A DNA stretch of 30,045 nucleotides from a virus: positions 1 to 30,045 of IMG/VR virus record IMGVR_UViG_3300036759_000018. One strand, written 5' to 3'. Position numbers and translations under genes: made by a program. Positions 1 to 6,466 of the stretch are shown one piece after another. The first letter of the stretch is position 1. Each line of letters begins with the position of its first letter. The notes below the pieces were generated by a model that was not told the origin of the DNA, searched no databases, and worked only from the letters and a program-made list of their open reading frames with translations.

Positions 1-51
1 GGGTCTTTCGTTCATTTCGACGGGGGTCCCCCCGCCCATTTTTACTTTCAT
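1..51 (-). CDS. 5' end of a gene downstream of HNH; position suggests a terminase subunit (partial)
   Basis: Only the first 17 codons are in the window; the reading frame is open to the left edge. The ATG at 49-51 overlaps the TGA of the HNH gene in an ATGA junction, the coupling used at most other junctions here, and that is the main reason for calling it. The visible N-terminus begins MKVKMGGGTPVEMNERP and is too short to assign by sequence. Known context: in many siphophages the HNH gene lies directly before the small and large terminase genes, and the portal follows them; the portal is at the other end of this window. The terminase label is therefore inference from position only. Confidence 0.5.
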   Translation of the reverse strand, partial: MKVKMGGGTPVEMNERP

Positions 52-404
52 CGTTTACTCTTTCGCATACGCGCGAGATCGTCGCGTGTCTTTCGTTCGT
101 CGCACGTCTCACAGAGTAGGGCGAGATTCGATTCGATCGTCGGCCCGCCCTCGGCGCGCGGCACGATGTGATCGACCGAACCCTCGCCGGGCGCGACCTC
201 AGCGCCGCACGATCGACAGCGGTTCCGATCCCGTCGACGCACACGCGCAGCGAGCAGACGGTACGACCCACGCGGCGGGACGCCCAGCGTTCGCCGTCGC
301 CCTTCGCTGTCCGCCCACGGGCTCGGCGCATGCGCGACGCAGCGGCCTCGACGTACGGCGAGATGGGGACAACCGGCGACCGAGCAGACGTCACGCGCGC
401 GCAT
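48..404 (-). CDS. HNH endonuclease
   Basis: 118-residue HNH nuclease. A C-terminal HNH core has zinc-type pairs C63/C66 and C98/C101, the central DH at 78-79 followed by IVPR, N93 in the ESNLALLC stretch, and K105. An extra N-terminal Cys/His cluster (C7, C12, C22, H25) looks like a second zinc knuckle. HNH proteins beside terminase are known in phages of the HK97 type to assist large-terminase cutting during DNA packaging, and this gene lies at the expected place, just before the gene entering the left edge. It overlaps the upstream gene by 14 bases. The last metal-ligand position of the motif is D102/K105 and not the common H-x-x-H, which is within family variation. A stand-alone homing role is possible but less likely. 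Confidence 0.92.
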   Translation of the reverse strand: MRARDVCSVAGCPHLAVRRGRCVAHAPSPWADSEGRRRTLGVPPRGSYRLLAARVRRRDRNRCRSCGAEVAPGEGSVDHIVPRAEGGPTIESNLALLCETCDERKTRDDLARMRKSKR

Positions 405-603
405 GCTCTTCGAGCCTCGCCTCGATCAGCGACCGGGCGTAGTCGCGGAACATCGGGGCGCCCATCTTCGGGACGTACTCACGGCTGGCATCGAACAGGG
501 CGACGAGCGCCACGATCCGATCCTCGTCCGTCTCGTAGCCCAGCTCGACCGCGAGCGCCATCGCCCAGCGCCGGTACTTCGAGTAGCGCCCAACGACGGT
601 CAT
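391..603 (-). CDS. Small phage protein of unknown function
   Basis: 70 residues if started at the ATG at 601-603, which overlaps the TGA of the upstream gene (ATGA). A longer in-frame start at 657 would add a low-complexity Gly/Arg stretch lying wholly within the upstream gene, so the short start is preferred. The protein is predicted mostly helical (segments around WAMALAVELGYETDED and RDYARSLIEARLEEH). No motif identifies it. It belongs to the chain of small genes between the lysis-like group and HNH, so a role in late functions or packaging is possible but not shown. Confidence 0.75.
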   Translation of the reverse strand: MTVVGRYSKYRRWAMALAVELGYETDEDRIVALVALFDASREYVPKMGAPMFRDYARSLIEARLEEHARA

Positions 604-869
604 CGCTCGTCCTCGTCCTCGTCCTCGTCCGGGGTCAGCCCGAAGCGTCGCGCCCACTCGACGAGCCCGAGCGCCTGCCAGGTCGTATACGGACGCGGGC
701 CGTAGAGATGTCCGGCGCTCGCGCGCTTGTCCCCCGTGAGCTGGATCGTCTCGTAGATCACGAGCCAGCCCGTCAGCATCGAGCCCTCGACGAGTACCTC
801 GTCCTCGACGAGCGCGGCCTCGATCGCGCCGTGGATCGTCTGCAGCTTGCCGTCCTCCTGTTCGCTCAC
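600..869 (-). CDS. Conserved small phage protein, resembles the actinophage DUF7213 type
   Basis: 89 residues, GTG start at 867-869 coupled to the tiny upstream gene through a GTGA overlap. The central part has an E-x-x-MLTGWLVIYET-like segment, followed by a Trp/Leu-rich part ending in an acidic DEDEDED tail. From memory, the LTGW-V-YE pattern is shared by small proteins annotated DUF7213 in Streptomyces and Gordonia phages; I could not check this. No catalytic motif is visible. The Asp/Glu repeat at the C-terminus is encoded by a simple trinucleotide run, so its length may vary between relatives. Confidence 0.8.
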   Translation of the reverse strand: MSEQEDGKLQTIHGAIEAALVEDEVLVEGSMLTGWLVIYETIQLTGDKRASAGHLYGPRPYTTWQALGLVEWARRFGLTPDEDEDEDER

Positions 870-982
870 GTGCGCCTCTTCCGTCGTCGTCTGCGAACCC
901 GGTCGTAGTGGTGACGCTTGACCCAGCGATGCCCGAAGCGCGCTTCGAGGTAACGCCGCTGTCGGTTGCTACGAGCTGGCAT
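866..982 (-). CDS. 38-residue arginine-rich micro-protein
   Basis: Short reading frame, ATG at 980-982, TGA at 866-868. The start follows the TAG of the upstream membrane protein with no gap (TAGATG), and its stop overlaps the next GTG start (GTGA), so both ends fit the translational-coupling chain. The product begins MPARSNRQRRYLEARFG and ends in an Arg/Lys run (VRRRRRKRRT region, roughly residues 29-38). It is extremely basic, with several aromatic residues, and could bind nucleic acid or simply fill the gap. No family is recognised. The call rests on junction geometry; without it I would not accept a frame this short. Confidence 0.6.
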   Translation of the reverse strand: MPARSNRQRRYLEARFGHRWVKRHHYDRVRRRRRKRRT

Positions 983-1243
983 CTATCGCCCCCGTCGCTG
1001 GCGGACGATCACGACGAGCCCGAGCGCGACGATCGCATAGGCGACGAGCGTCGCCACGCGCCAGGCGTCGGCCTCTTCGTGCGCGAACACGAGCGCGGTA
1101 TTCACGACGACCGACAGCGCGATCCCGACGCCGACGATCCCATAGCCGACCCGGACCTCGGGCTCGTAGCGCGTCGTATGCCAGCCCGTGCGCAGAAACG
1201 AGCCGAGCAGGAAACCGGCGCTCGCGAGATACAGCCAGCTCAC
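983..1243 (-). CDS. Small membrane protein, holin candidate (three transmembrane segments)
   Basis: 86 residues; GTG start at 1241-1243 in a GTGA overlap with the stop of the preceding small membrane gene. Three hydrophobic stretches are visible at about residues 3-19, 33-53 and 65-80, with a basic C-terminal tail (RQRRGR), as in class I holins. It follows a 54-residue membrane protein and a TIM-barrel hydrolase-like protein. Known pattern: holins are encoded next to endolysins, often as two small membrane proteins. The holin label is inference from size, topology and neighbours. Confidence 0.7.
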   Translation of the reverse strand: MSWLYLASAGFLLGSFLRTGWHTTRYEPEVRVGYGIVGVGIALSVVVNTALVFAHEEADAWRVATLVAYAIVALGLVVIVRQRRGR

Positions 1244-1404
1244 GCGCCCGTCGCCTTCGCGGTGAACAGCCAGCCGAGGACGGTCGTCAGTAGCGGCGTC
1301 GTCAGCCGTAGCAGCGTGACCCCGTCGACGAGCGCCACGAGCACGCCGACGAGCCAGACGCAGACGACGAGCGCGGCGACGATCCCCTGCCCGTACTCAC
1401 GCAT
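1240..1404 (-). CDS. Small membrane protein, second holin-like candidate
   Basis: 54 residues from the ATG at 1402-1404; this start overlaps the end of the TIM-barrel gene by 8 bases. An upstream in-frame start at 1557 would add about 50 Arg/Ser-rich residues that are only the antisense/out-of-frame reading of the hydrolase gene, so it was not used. Two hydrophobic segments (about residues 8-27 and 33-48) are separated by a short turn; little soluble sequence remains. It lies between the hydrolase-like gene and a three-segment membrane protein, so a holin or antiholin pair is plausible. Confidence 0.7.
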   Translation of the reverse strand: MREYGQGIVAALVVCVWLVGVLVALVDGVTLLRLTTPLLTTVLGWLFTAKATGA

Positions 1405-2401
1405 GGGCGTCGTGATCTTCGACGAGGATCGAGAGCGCCCGTTGCAGCTTGTCGTACGCCTTCCACGTGTCGAGCGGCGTCCCGGCCAGCGCGTCGAGCG
1501 GCGGCCATTTCCCCTTCGCGTCTTTGCGCATGATCGTCCCGCCGGGATCGAGATCACGTAGCCGGTTGCAGCTCGCGTCGACGCCGTCCTGAGAACCGAT
1601 CTTCGTCACGTCGAAACCTCCGTCGTCGGGCGACGAGGCGAACGGGCGCCAGGTCGCCGGGATCAGCTCGCGCAACTTCGTCGGGCCGTCGCCGCCCATC
1701 GCCTGCTCGACGATGTAGGGGACGACGCCGACGCCCTTCGCCTCGCTATCGGCCAGGTATCCGTCGGTCGGCGGGCGTACGCCGCCCGTCTCGTAGACCT
1801 GTACGAGCGGACGCTGCTGCGCGACCGGCCAGCCCCACCCCTCGAAATGCTCGACGCACGCGGCGACCGTCGCGCCCGGGTAGTCGCCGACGAACGCCTG
1901 CGGCATCGTCGCCCAGCCGCGCTGCTGCAGCTCGACCGTCGACGATCCGAAAAACGGCGTCGTCGTGATCGCCAACGCCTCGAAGACGAGCCCCATCGAG
2001 TCGGCCGCGTGCAGCAGCCCGTCGGCGTAGGCGTCCGGCTGTTTGTAGTGGACGCTCGACGAGTCGCCCGCCGAGTCGTAGGGCGCTTCCATATTCGCGA
2101 TGAACGCCTCGGCGAACCCCAGCTCGGCGCAGCGCTCGGCGTGATAGCCGCCCTCGTAACGGGCGCTCGTCGGATCGGACGCGTTGCACCACGCCCAGGG
2201 GATCACGTCGAGCCCGCATTCGAGACAGCGGTCGACCCAGGCGTCCAGCTCGTCGGGCGGGTCGGTTCGCTCGGACGGCGCCATTCCCCAGGCGACCTGC
2301 ACGGCGAGCGCGCGGACGACCCCGAGCGGGGCGATCGCATGCGGGTCGGCGTTCCAGTACGAGGCGACAAAGCCGAGTCCCTCGAATCGTTCGAGACTCA
2401 C
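1397..2401 (-). CDS. Putative TIM-barrel glycoside-hydrolase-like protein, lysis-region
   Basis: 334 residues from the GTG at 2399-2401, chosen because a GGGAAGGGG ribosome-binding sequence lies 5 bases upstream; the in-frame GTG at 2405-2407 would place it almost on top of that site. The sequence shows alternating strand/helix units of a (beta/alpha)8 barrel: GFVASYW, ALAVQVAWG, LDVIPWAWCN, AFIANMEAPYD, FEALAITTTPFF, PLVQVYETG, GVVPYIVEQ. Acidic residues at strand ends (ANME, VYE) are candidate catalytic groups. It is followed by two small membrane genes, so a cell-wall glycosidase used in lysis is a reasonable inference. I cannot place it in a named GH family, and a tail-associated or structural barrel is possible. 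The C-terminal ~90 residues may be a binding domain. Confidence 0.65.
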   Translation of the reverse strand: MSLERFEGLGFVASYWNADPHAIAPLGVVRALAVQVAWGMAPSERTDPPDELDAWVDRCLECGLDVIPWAWCNASDPTSARYEGGYHAERCAELGFAEAFIANMEAPYDSAGDSSSVHYKQPDAYADGLLHAADSMGLVFEALAITTTPFFGSSTVELQQRGWATMPQAFVGDYPGATVAACVEHFEGWGWPVAQQRPLVQVYETGGVRPPTDGYLADSEAKGVGVVPYIVEQAMGGDGPTKLRELIPATWRPFASSPDDGGFDVTKIGSQDGVDASCNRLRDLDPGGTIMRKDAKGKWPPLDALAGTPLDTWKAYDKLQRALSILVEDHDAHA

Positions 2402-2420
2402 GTGCACCCCTTCCCGGCCG

Positions 2421-2882
2421 TCACCATCCGACGGCCTCTAGCCAGCGATTCGAGAGCAGCTCGACGAGCGCTTTTCGTCGCTCGGTCCAGCCGCGCCACT
2501 CGTCGAGCGCGGGTTCGCTCAGGTACTCGGCGACGGCCTCGACCTCGTCGGGGGTGACGATCCCGGCGCCGACGATCCCGAACCCCTGCGGCGCCCCGAG
2601 CGCGGCGAGCCAGTCGGCCTGCCCCTCGCGTAGTCGATCGCCCTTCGCTTTCAGCTCGAAGAGGTAGACCTCGCCGGACCGGGCGAGGACGACGTCGGGA
2701 AACCCACGGTCGCCCGAGAACGGCGTGCGCCACTCACCCGCCGCGTTTCGCGCCGGGCGAAAGTGGACATGACGCCAGCCGCCCGCGCGGGCGCCGTCTC
2801 GAAGGGTGCGCGCGAGGTCGGTCCCAGAGACGCGTCTGCGTCGTCTCTTTTCGGATTCGCCCTTGCGCGCAGACTCACTCAC
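2421..2882 (-). CDS. VRR-NUC / PD-(D/E)xK nuclease
   Basis: 153 residues, GTG start at 2880-2882, GAGGG about 9 bases upstream. It has the VRR-NUC signature: RGFPDVV (D63), then YLFELKAKGDRL with E76 and K78, then EGQADWL, giving the D-(x)n-E-x-K metal site. The short stand-alone VRR-NUC fold is known from phage Holliday-junction-type and structure-specific nucleases. It directly follows the RepA-like ATPase gene (10-base gap), suggesting a job in replication or recombination-intermediate processing. A very basic N-terminus (residues 12-17) may contact DNA. One copy of the CGCAGACTC motif repeated in the upstream gene lies in its first codons. Confidence 0.85.
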   Translation of the reverse strand: MSESARKGESEKRRRRRVSGTDLARTLRDGARAGGWRHVHFRPARNAAGEWRTPFSGDRGFPDVVLARSGEVYLFELKAKGDRLREGQADWLAALGAPQGFGIVGAGIVTPDEVEAVAEYLSEPALDEWRGWTERRKALVELLSNRWLEAVGW

Positions 2883-3084
2883 CCGACGGCCCTCACCACT
2901 CGATGTCGTCCTCGGGCGAGTCCGTCTGCGTCTGCGAAATAGAGTCTGCGCCCTTACGGGCGCGCAGACTCGCAGACTCTATTTCGTGGCCCCCCGCAGA
3001 CGGGGAAGAATGCGAGTCTGCGTCGAGTCTGCGCGGGTCCGCAGACTGAGAGTCTGCGTCGAGTCTGCGCGGCGCCGCAGACTC
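2868..3084. repeat. Ten-copy 9-bp motif array in the repA 3' end; candidate iterons / replication origin
   Basis: CGCAGACTC (or its complement GAGTCTGCG, one copy with a last-base change) occurs at 2868-2876, 2942-2950, 2963-2971, 2971-2979, 3014-3022, 3025-3033, 3040-3047, 3050-3058, 3061-3069 and 3076-3084, in both orientations. Part of the array is a 36-bp tandem duplication (3014-3049 and 3050-3085, 32 of 36 identical) that also gives the protein repeat PRRLDADSQSAD / PRRLDADSHSS. Several partial copies (GTCTGCG) lie around 2834 and 2923. Clustered short repeats inside or next to an initiator/helicase gene are a known layout for theta-replicating phage origins. That these are iterons is inference. 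Confidence 0.7.
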
Positions 3085-4128
3085 TTCGAGCCCTTCGAGC
3101 GGCTTCGGGCGGGCTGGATCGTCGGCGAGCCAGAGGGCGAAACGATGACCTCGATCGCCCGCCGAGCCCGGCCCGAGATCGACGATCACGCCCTCGCCGA
3201 GCATCTTGTCGCGACGCTTCGCGAGGTAGGCATCGGCGCCCTTCACGACCGCCGCGACGGCCGACCAGCCGGTGCCGGGGTTCTCTCGGATCGCCCGCAG
3301 GATGTCGTCGTACGTCCGCTCGGCGATCGTCGCCTCGTCCTCGTCGGCCAGCTCGAACCCGCCCTCGCCGAGCCATTCGAGGCGAAGCGTCGTCGCGTGA
3401 TAGGCCGAGCCCCAGCGCGCCTTCTGGACGAACAGCCGCGTCCGCCCGTGGCCCGAGCCCTGCACGTGCAGCATCGTGTCGCCGACGCCCTCCCAGGCGC
3501 CCGAGACGCGCCCCGACTTCGACTCGTGATGGACGAGTAGTGAAGCGACCGGGCGCAGCGAGCGCTCGCGGACCGAGGCGACGAGCGCGGCGAAGGCGCG
3601 AACCTCGGCCATCGTCCCGGCCTCGTCCATCCCGAGGTTTGCGACCGGCCCGGCGATGACCAGGTCGACCGACTGCTCGAAGATCGCCCGCGCGAGCTGG
3701 GCGCGCATCTCGTCGTCGTCAAAGCGAAAGCCGTTCCAGGGCGCTTCCCAGACGCGTAGACGCTCACCCGGCGCCTCGTGCGGCCAGGCGTCCAGCTTGC
3801 GCGCCAGCTTGCGACGGAAGAGCGGACGCGGCCCCTCGGCCTCGATCAAGAGACAGCAGACGGGGCGGGCCACGGGGACGCCGAGCCAGGCGTGACCGAT
3901 CGCGAGATGACAGGCGAGGTCGATCGCAAGCGTCGTCTTCCCGACGCCGCCGTCGCCGTAGATCATCGCGTCGCCGCCCGCCGGGATCAGGTTCGCCTCT
4001 TCGGTTCCGAGCAGCGCCTCGGCGCCCGGCTCGTCGACCGCGGCGAAGTCGACCGCCGAGACGATCGCGACCTCGCCCTCGGCCTCGTCGGGCTCGCGTA
4101 GCGCGGGGGCGAGGTAGCCCTCGCTCAT
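2893..4128 (-). CDS. RepA-like AAA/RecA-fold ATPase (replicative helicase loader or helicase)
   Basis: 411 residues from the ATG at 4126-4128, in an ATGA overlap with the upstream stop. RecA-like core: Walker A GDGGVGKTT at residues 58-66, then LLIEAEGP, a strand VDLVIAGPVANLG at the Walker B position, LLVHHESKSG with the HH motif, and a GHGRTRLFVQKARWG segment typical of RSF1010 RepA-like helicase relatives in phages. The strand that usually ends in Asp reads IAGP, so the classic Walker B acid is not obvious. After a small C-terminal winged-helix-like part (TYDDILRAIRENPGTGW onward), the last ~70 residues are low complexity and repeated because they are encoded by the motif array at 2935-3084. 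A role in replication initiation is inferred from fold, array and position. Confidence 0.85.
   Translation of the reverse strand: MSEGYLAPALREPDEAEGEVAIVSAVDFAAVDEPGAEALLGTEEANLIPAGGDAMIYGDGGVGKTTLAIDLACHLAIGHAWLGVPVARPVCCLLIEAEGPRPLFRRKLARKLDAWPHEAPGERLRVWEAPWNGFRFDDDEMRAQLARAIFEQSVDLVIAGPVANLGMDEAGTMAEVRAFAALVASVRERSLRPVASLLVHHESKSGRVSGAWEGVGDTMLHVQGSGHGRTRLFVQKARWGSAYHATTLRLEWLGEGGFELADEDEATIAERTYDDILRAIRENPGTGWSAVAAVVKGADAYLAKRRDKMLGEGVIVDLGPGSAGDRGHRFALWLADDPARPKPLEGLEESAAPRRLDADSQSADPRRLDADSHSSPSAGGHEIESASLRARKGADSISQTQTDSPEDDIEW
2935..2986. repeat. 16-bp perfect inverted repeat with internal 6-bp hairpin
   Basis: CGAAATAGAGTCTGCG at 2935-2950 is the exact reverse complement of CGCAGACTCTATTTCG at 2971-2986. 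Inside lies a second perfect stem, GCGCCC-TTAC-GGGCGC (2948-2963), which competes for the end of the outer arm. The outer arms contain the only A/T-rich steps in this neighbourhood (AAATA/TATTT). The structure sits within coding sequence for the last ~30 residues of the RepA-like protein. It could be the unwinding or initiation part of an origin, or a transcription/translation hairpin before the next gene. Confidence 0.75.
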
Positions 4129-4391
4129 TTGAACGGGCCGCCCTCGGAGATCGCGTCGAGCATCGACGCCTCGACGTAGAGCCAGGTGTCGCCCGAGGGG
4201 ATCGGCTCGCCCCGCATCGCCCGCACGAGCGCCGCCCGGTCGAGCCTGCGCACGAGCACGGGACGCCCTTCGAGGATCGACTCGGCGAGACGCAGGTCGC
4301 GGGCGAGCATGATCGCCGCCCAGCGGCGGCACGACTCGACCGAATGCTGGCGGGCCAGCCCTTCGATCAGCTCGACGAGGGCGTCGCTCAC
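4125..4391 (-). CDS. Small helical protein of unknown function
   Basis: 88 residues, GTG start at 4389-4391 overlapping the upstream stop (GTGA); its own TGA overlaps the start of the RepA-like gene (ATGA). Mostly helical: MSDALVELIEGLARQ, then CRRWAAIMLARDLRLAESIL, then a short strand VLVRRLD and further helices. No metal site or catalytic motif. Its place between two coupled replication-region genes suggests an accessory part in replication, but nothing in the sequence shows this. Confidence 0.7.
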   Translation of the reverse strand: MSDALVELIEGLARQHSVESCRRWAAIMLARDLRLAESILEGRPVLVRRLDRAALVRAMRGEPIPSGDTWLYVEASMLDAISEGGPFK

Positions 4392-4834
4392 TTCGGCAGT
4401 AGGTCGAGTCGGCCGACGAGCCCGAGCAGCGTCCGCTCGACGATGTACGGGTCGGGGCGTGGCCCTTCGAGGTCGCGGAGGATCGTCGCCGGGGACGAGA
4501 TCGCCATAACGCGCGCCGAGCCCCGCGGGATGCGATCGACGATCGTCTGCAGCGCCTCGACGACCTCGCCGCGCTCATGAAACGTCGCGACGCCGCCGTC
4601 GAAGTAGCGGACGCTCACGATGCAGCCCGCATAGCGAACCCGCGAGCGGGGGTGACGGCGAAGCCGTGAGAGGCGCCCGCGACGCTTCGCGCGCCAGACG
4701 GCGGTCGAGCATTCGGCGCAGCGAAACGAGCCGTCTTCGCCGACGAGCGCGCGAACCTCGGCGGGCGACAGCTCGACCGAGACGGCGCAGCCCTCGCAGG
4801 TCGCCTCGAACGTGTCCTCGGCCACGCTCACCAT
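4388..4834 (-). CDS. Zinc-ribbon protein of the replication region
   Basis: 148 residues from the ATG at 4832-4834, which overlaps the upstream gene by 7 bases; a GTG one codon later (4829-4831) would give a GTGA junction and is equally possible. A four-cysteine zinc ribbon is clear near the N-terminus: C13-x2-C16 and C39-x2-C42. It is followed by a basic stretch (KRRGRLSRLRRHPRSR). The C-terminal half (YFDGGVATFHERGEVVEALQTIVDRI onward) looks like a small alpha/beta domain. Zinc ribbon plus basic linker suits nucleic-acid or protein binding in the replication operon. No family name assigned. Confidence 0.75.
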   Translation of the reverse strand: MVSVAEDTFEATCEGCAVSVELSPAEVRALVGEDGSFRCAECSTAVWRAKRRGRLSRLRRHPRSRVRYAGCIVSVRYFDGGVATFHERGEVVEALQTIVDRIPRGSARVMAISSPATILRDLEGPRPDPYIVERTLLGLVGRLDLLPK

Positions 4835-5238
4835 TCGGGCTCTTCCGGCTCGACGTAGGGCGCCCGCGTCTCGGCCTTCGGCGGGACGGGGAGGGCGTCC
4901 ATGTTCTGCTCGATCGCGACGCCGAATCGGTAGATACGCCGCCCGCCCGACAGCTCGTCGTCGATCCGCTCGATCGCGATCGAGTCGCCTTCGCGCGGCT
5001 GCATGCTGTCGAACTTGCGCGCAAGGCGCGCCTTCCCGTACATAAAACAGAGGGCGCCGTCGCGGTCCCAGAACAGGAAGACGCGCTGCTCGCCGTACTC
5101 CGACGAGGTCGTCGTCTCGCCCCGGTAGCGGCCCTCGAACCCGGCGCCGATGTCCAGCTCGACGCGGTAGCCCCACTCGCCCGCGTCGGCCTCGTCGGCG
5201 TTCTCGCGGGCTCGTGCGCGCAGGCTTCGCTCACTCAT
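4828..5238 (-). CDS. Hypothetical beta-rich protein, possible OB-fold ssDNA-binding role
   Basis: 136 residues, ATG at 5236-5238 with a GGAGAGG-type site about 8 bases upstream in the 13-base gap after RecT. The middle is dominated by strands: YRVELDIGAGFEGRYRGE, EQRVFLFWDRDGALCFMYG, EGDSIAIERIDDE, RRIYRFGVAIE. It ends in an acidic, Pro/Glu-rich tail (VEPEEPEW). Beta-barrel pattern, acidic C-terminal tail and placement right after recT resemble single-strand-binding proteins, but I see no diagnostic SSB motif, so this is only a hypothesis. Confidence 0.75.
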   Translation of the reverse strand: MSERSLRARARENADEADAGEWGYRVELDIGAGFEGRYRGETTTSSEYGEQRVFLFWDRDGALCFMYGKARLARKFDSMQPREGDSIAIERIDDELSGGRRIYRFGVAIEQNMDALPVPPKAETRAPYVEPEEPEW

Positions 5239-5251
5239 TGTCTTGCCTCTC

Positions 5252-6466
5252 CTAGTAGGGGATGTCGTGCGGGTCGACGGGAAACGGCCTCGACTCGGGG
5301 TCGCTCGGGTCCCACTGTTCGAGCGCGTCGATCACGCGCCCGGCCTCTTCGATGGTGAGATCGCTCGATGTCTCGACCGTTCGTTTCGCCGCGGTCGAGC
5401 AGTAGGCGAGCCGGGCCTCGCGGGTCGAGACGCCGCGCTCGCGAAAGAGCGCGTTCATCTTCCGCCGCTGCGGATCGGTGATCAGCTCGGGCTCGGCCGC
5501 GTTCGCCTTCGCCCGTTCGCGCGCGATCGTCTGCTCGGCGGCCTCGACGGCGGCGTCGCCCGTCTCGGGCTGTACCGGCTGTCCCGGTACAGGTGGGACA
5601 GCTTCGGTCGAGGCTTCGAGATCGCGCCGCAGCTTCGCCTCGTTCGCGGCGGTGTCAGCCTCACGCTCGGCCGCGAGTAGCGCCTCGGCCTCGTGCGCGT
5701 CCTCGGGGTCGGCCTCGACCTCGGTCGGGGCGGGCTCGCCTTCGGTCGGGCTCGGGCTCGCCCCTGCGCCAGTGTCCGGCGCGGGCGTATCTGATTCAGT
5801 CGGGGTCGGCGACGAGGACGCCGTCGGTTCGGGGGGATCTTGCGGCGACCGACGGCGCCTCGTCGTCCGTAGGGCCGGGGCGGCACCCGGCCCCGCGACG
5901 GCGGTCCGAGGGGGTGGTCCGTCGTCACTCTCAGGGTACGCCTCTTCGGTCACAGGGAAACCGCCGAGGACGTCGGCGAAGGCGATCCGCGCGAGGTCGG
6001 CGGTCGCACGGGCGACGAGCATCTGCCGCGGGTACGAGCGCCAATTCGACTTCGAGGCGAGCCCGGCGCGCTTCGCGTCGTCCATCGTCCAGGTCGCCTC
6101 ATGCGTCCGGTCGTCGTCGGCTCGCTGGCCCGCGACGACGGCGCGAGTGTTGGTCGACTCGACGACCCAGACGCGATGTCCGCGCGCGAGGATCGCCCCG
6201 CGGACGCCCTCGGCCGAGACACTCGGGCGGCCGTCGATTACGGCGATCTTCGCGAGCGACTGCATCGGGTCGAGCCCGATCGAGTCGCCGTAGAGGATCG
6301 CCGCGACGATCGCGTCGGGCTTCCCACGTAGCCCGCGCGGGACAAATTCGGTGTCCGAGACGATCCGCGCCAGCTCGACAGCGGGCGCCATGAGGGCGAT
6401 CCATTCGCGCGCGACGCCGTTCGCGCGCTCTTCGAGTGTCACGCTGTAGGGCTGTAGCTCGGTCAT
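5252..6466 (-). CDS. recT: RecT-family single-strand annealing protein
   Basis: 404 residues, ATG at 6464-6466 in an ATGA overlap with the upstream gene. The N-terminal ~185 residues carry the RecT pattern: ELARIVSDTEFVPRGLRG, AIVAAILYGDSIGLDPMQSL, AKIAVIDGRPSVSAEG, MDDAKRAGL, NWRSYPRQMLVARA and the ADLARIAFADVLGG end. RecT anneals complementary strands and works with a 5'-3' exonuclease; such an exonuclease is two genes upstream. Residues ~190-330 form a long Pro/Ser/Thr/Glu linker. The C-terminal ~70 residues (TDPQRRKMNALFRERGV onward) form a separate helical domain seen in some phage RecT proteins. The linker DNA contains overlapping inverted repeats (5570-5602). Confidence 0.9.
   Translation of the reverse strand: MTELQPYSVTLEERANGVAREWIALMAPAVELARIVSDTEFVPRGLRGKPDAIVAAILYGDSIGLDPMQSLAKIAVIDGRPSVSAEGVRGAILARGHRVWVVESTNTRAVVAGQRADDDRTHEATWTMDDAKRAGLASKSNWRSYPRQMLVARATADLARIAFADVLGGFPVTEEAYPESDDGPPPRTAVAGPGAAPALRTTRRRRSPQDPPEPTASSSPTPTESDTPAPDTGAGASPSPTEGEPAPTEVEADPEDAHEAEALLAAEREADTAANEAKLRRDLEASTEAVPPVPGQPVQPETGDAAVEAAEQTIARERAKANAAEPELITDPQRRKMNALFRERGVSTREARLAYCSTAAKRTVETSSDLTIEEAGRVIDALEQWDPSDPESRPFPVDPHDIPY
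5570..5602. repeat. Two overlapping, mutually exclusive inverted repeats inside recT
   Basis: CTGTACCGG (5570-5578) pairs perfectly with CCGGTACAG (5584-5592), and GCTGTCCC (5578-5585) pairs with GGGACAGC (5595-5602). The two stems share bases, so only one can form at a time. They lie in the low-complexity linker of RecT, where coding constraint is weak. The function is unknown; candidates are a DNA-binding site or an RNA switch/terminator. Confidence 0.6.

Noticed and set aside
168-908. Long plus-strand frame of 246 codons over the small minus genes
   Set aside because: Arg/Ser/Ala-rich product without pattern, opposite to a coupled chain of genes with good starts and an HNH motif; high-GC DNA gives long open shadow frames.
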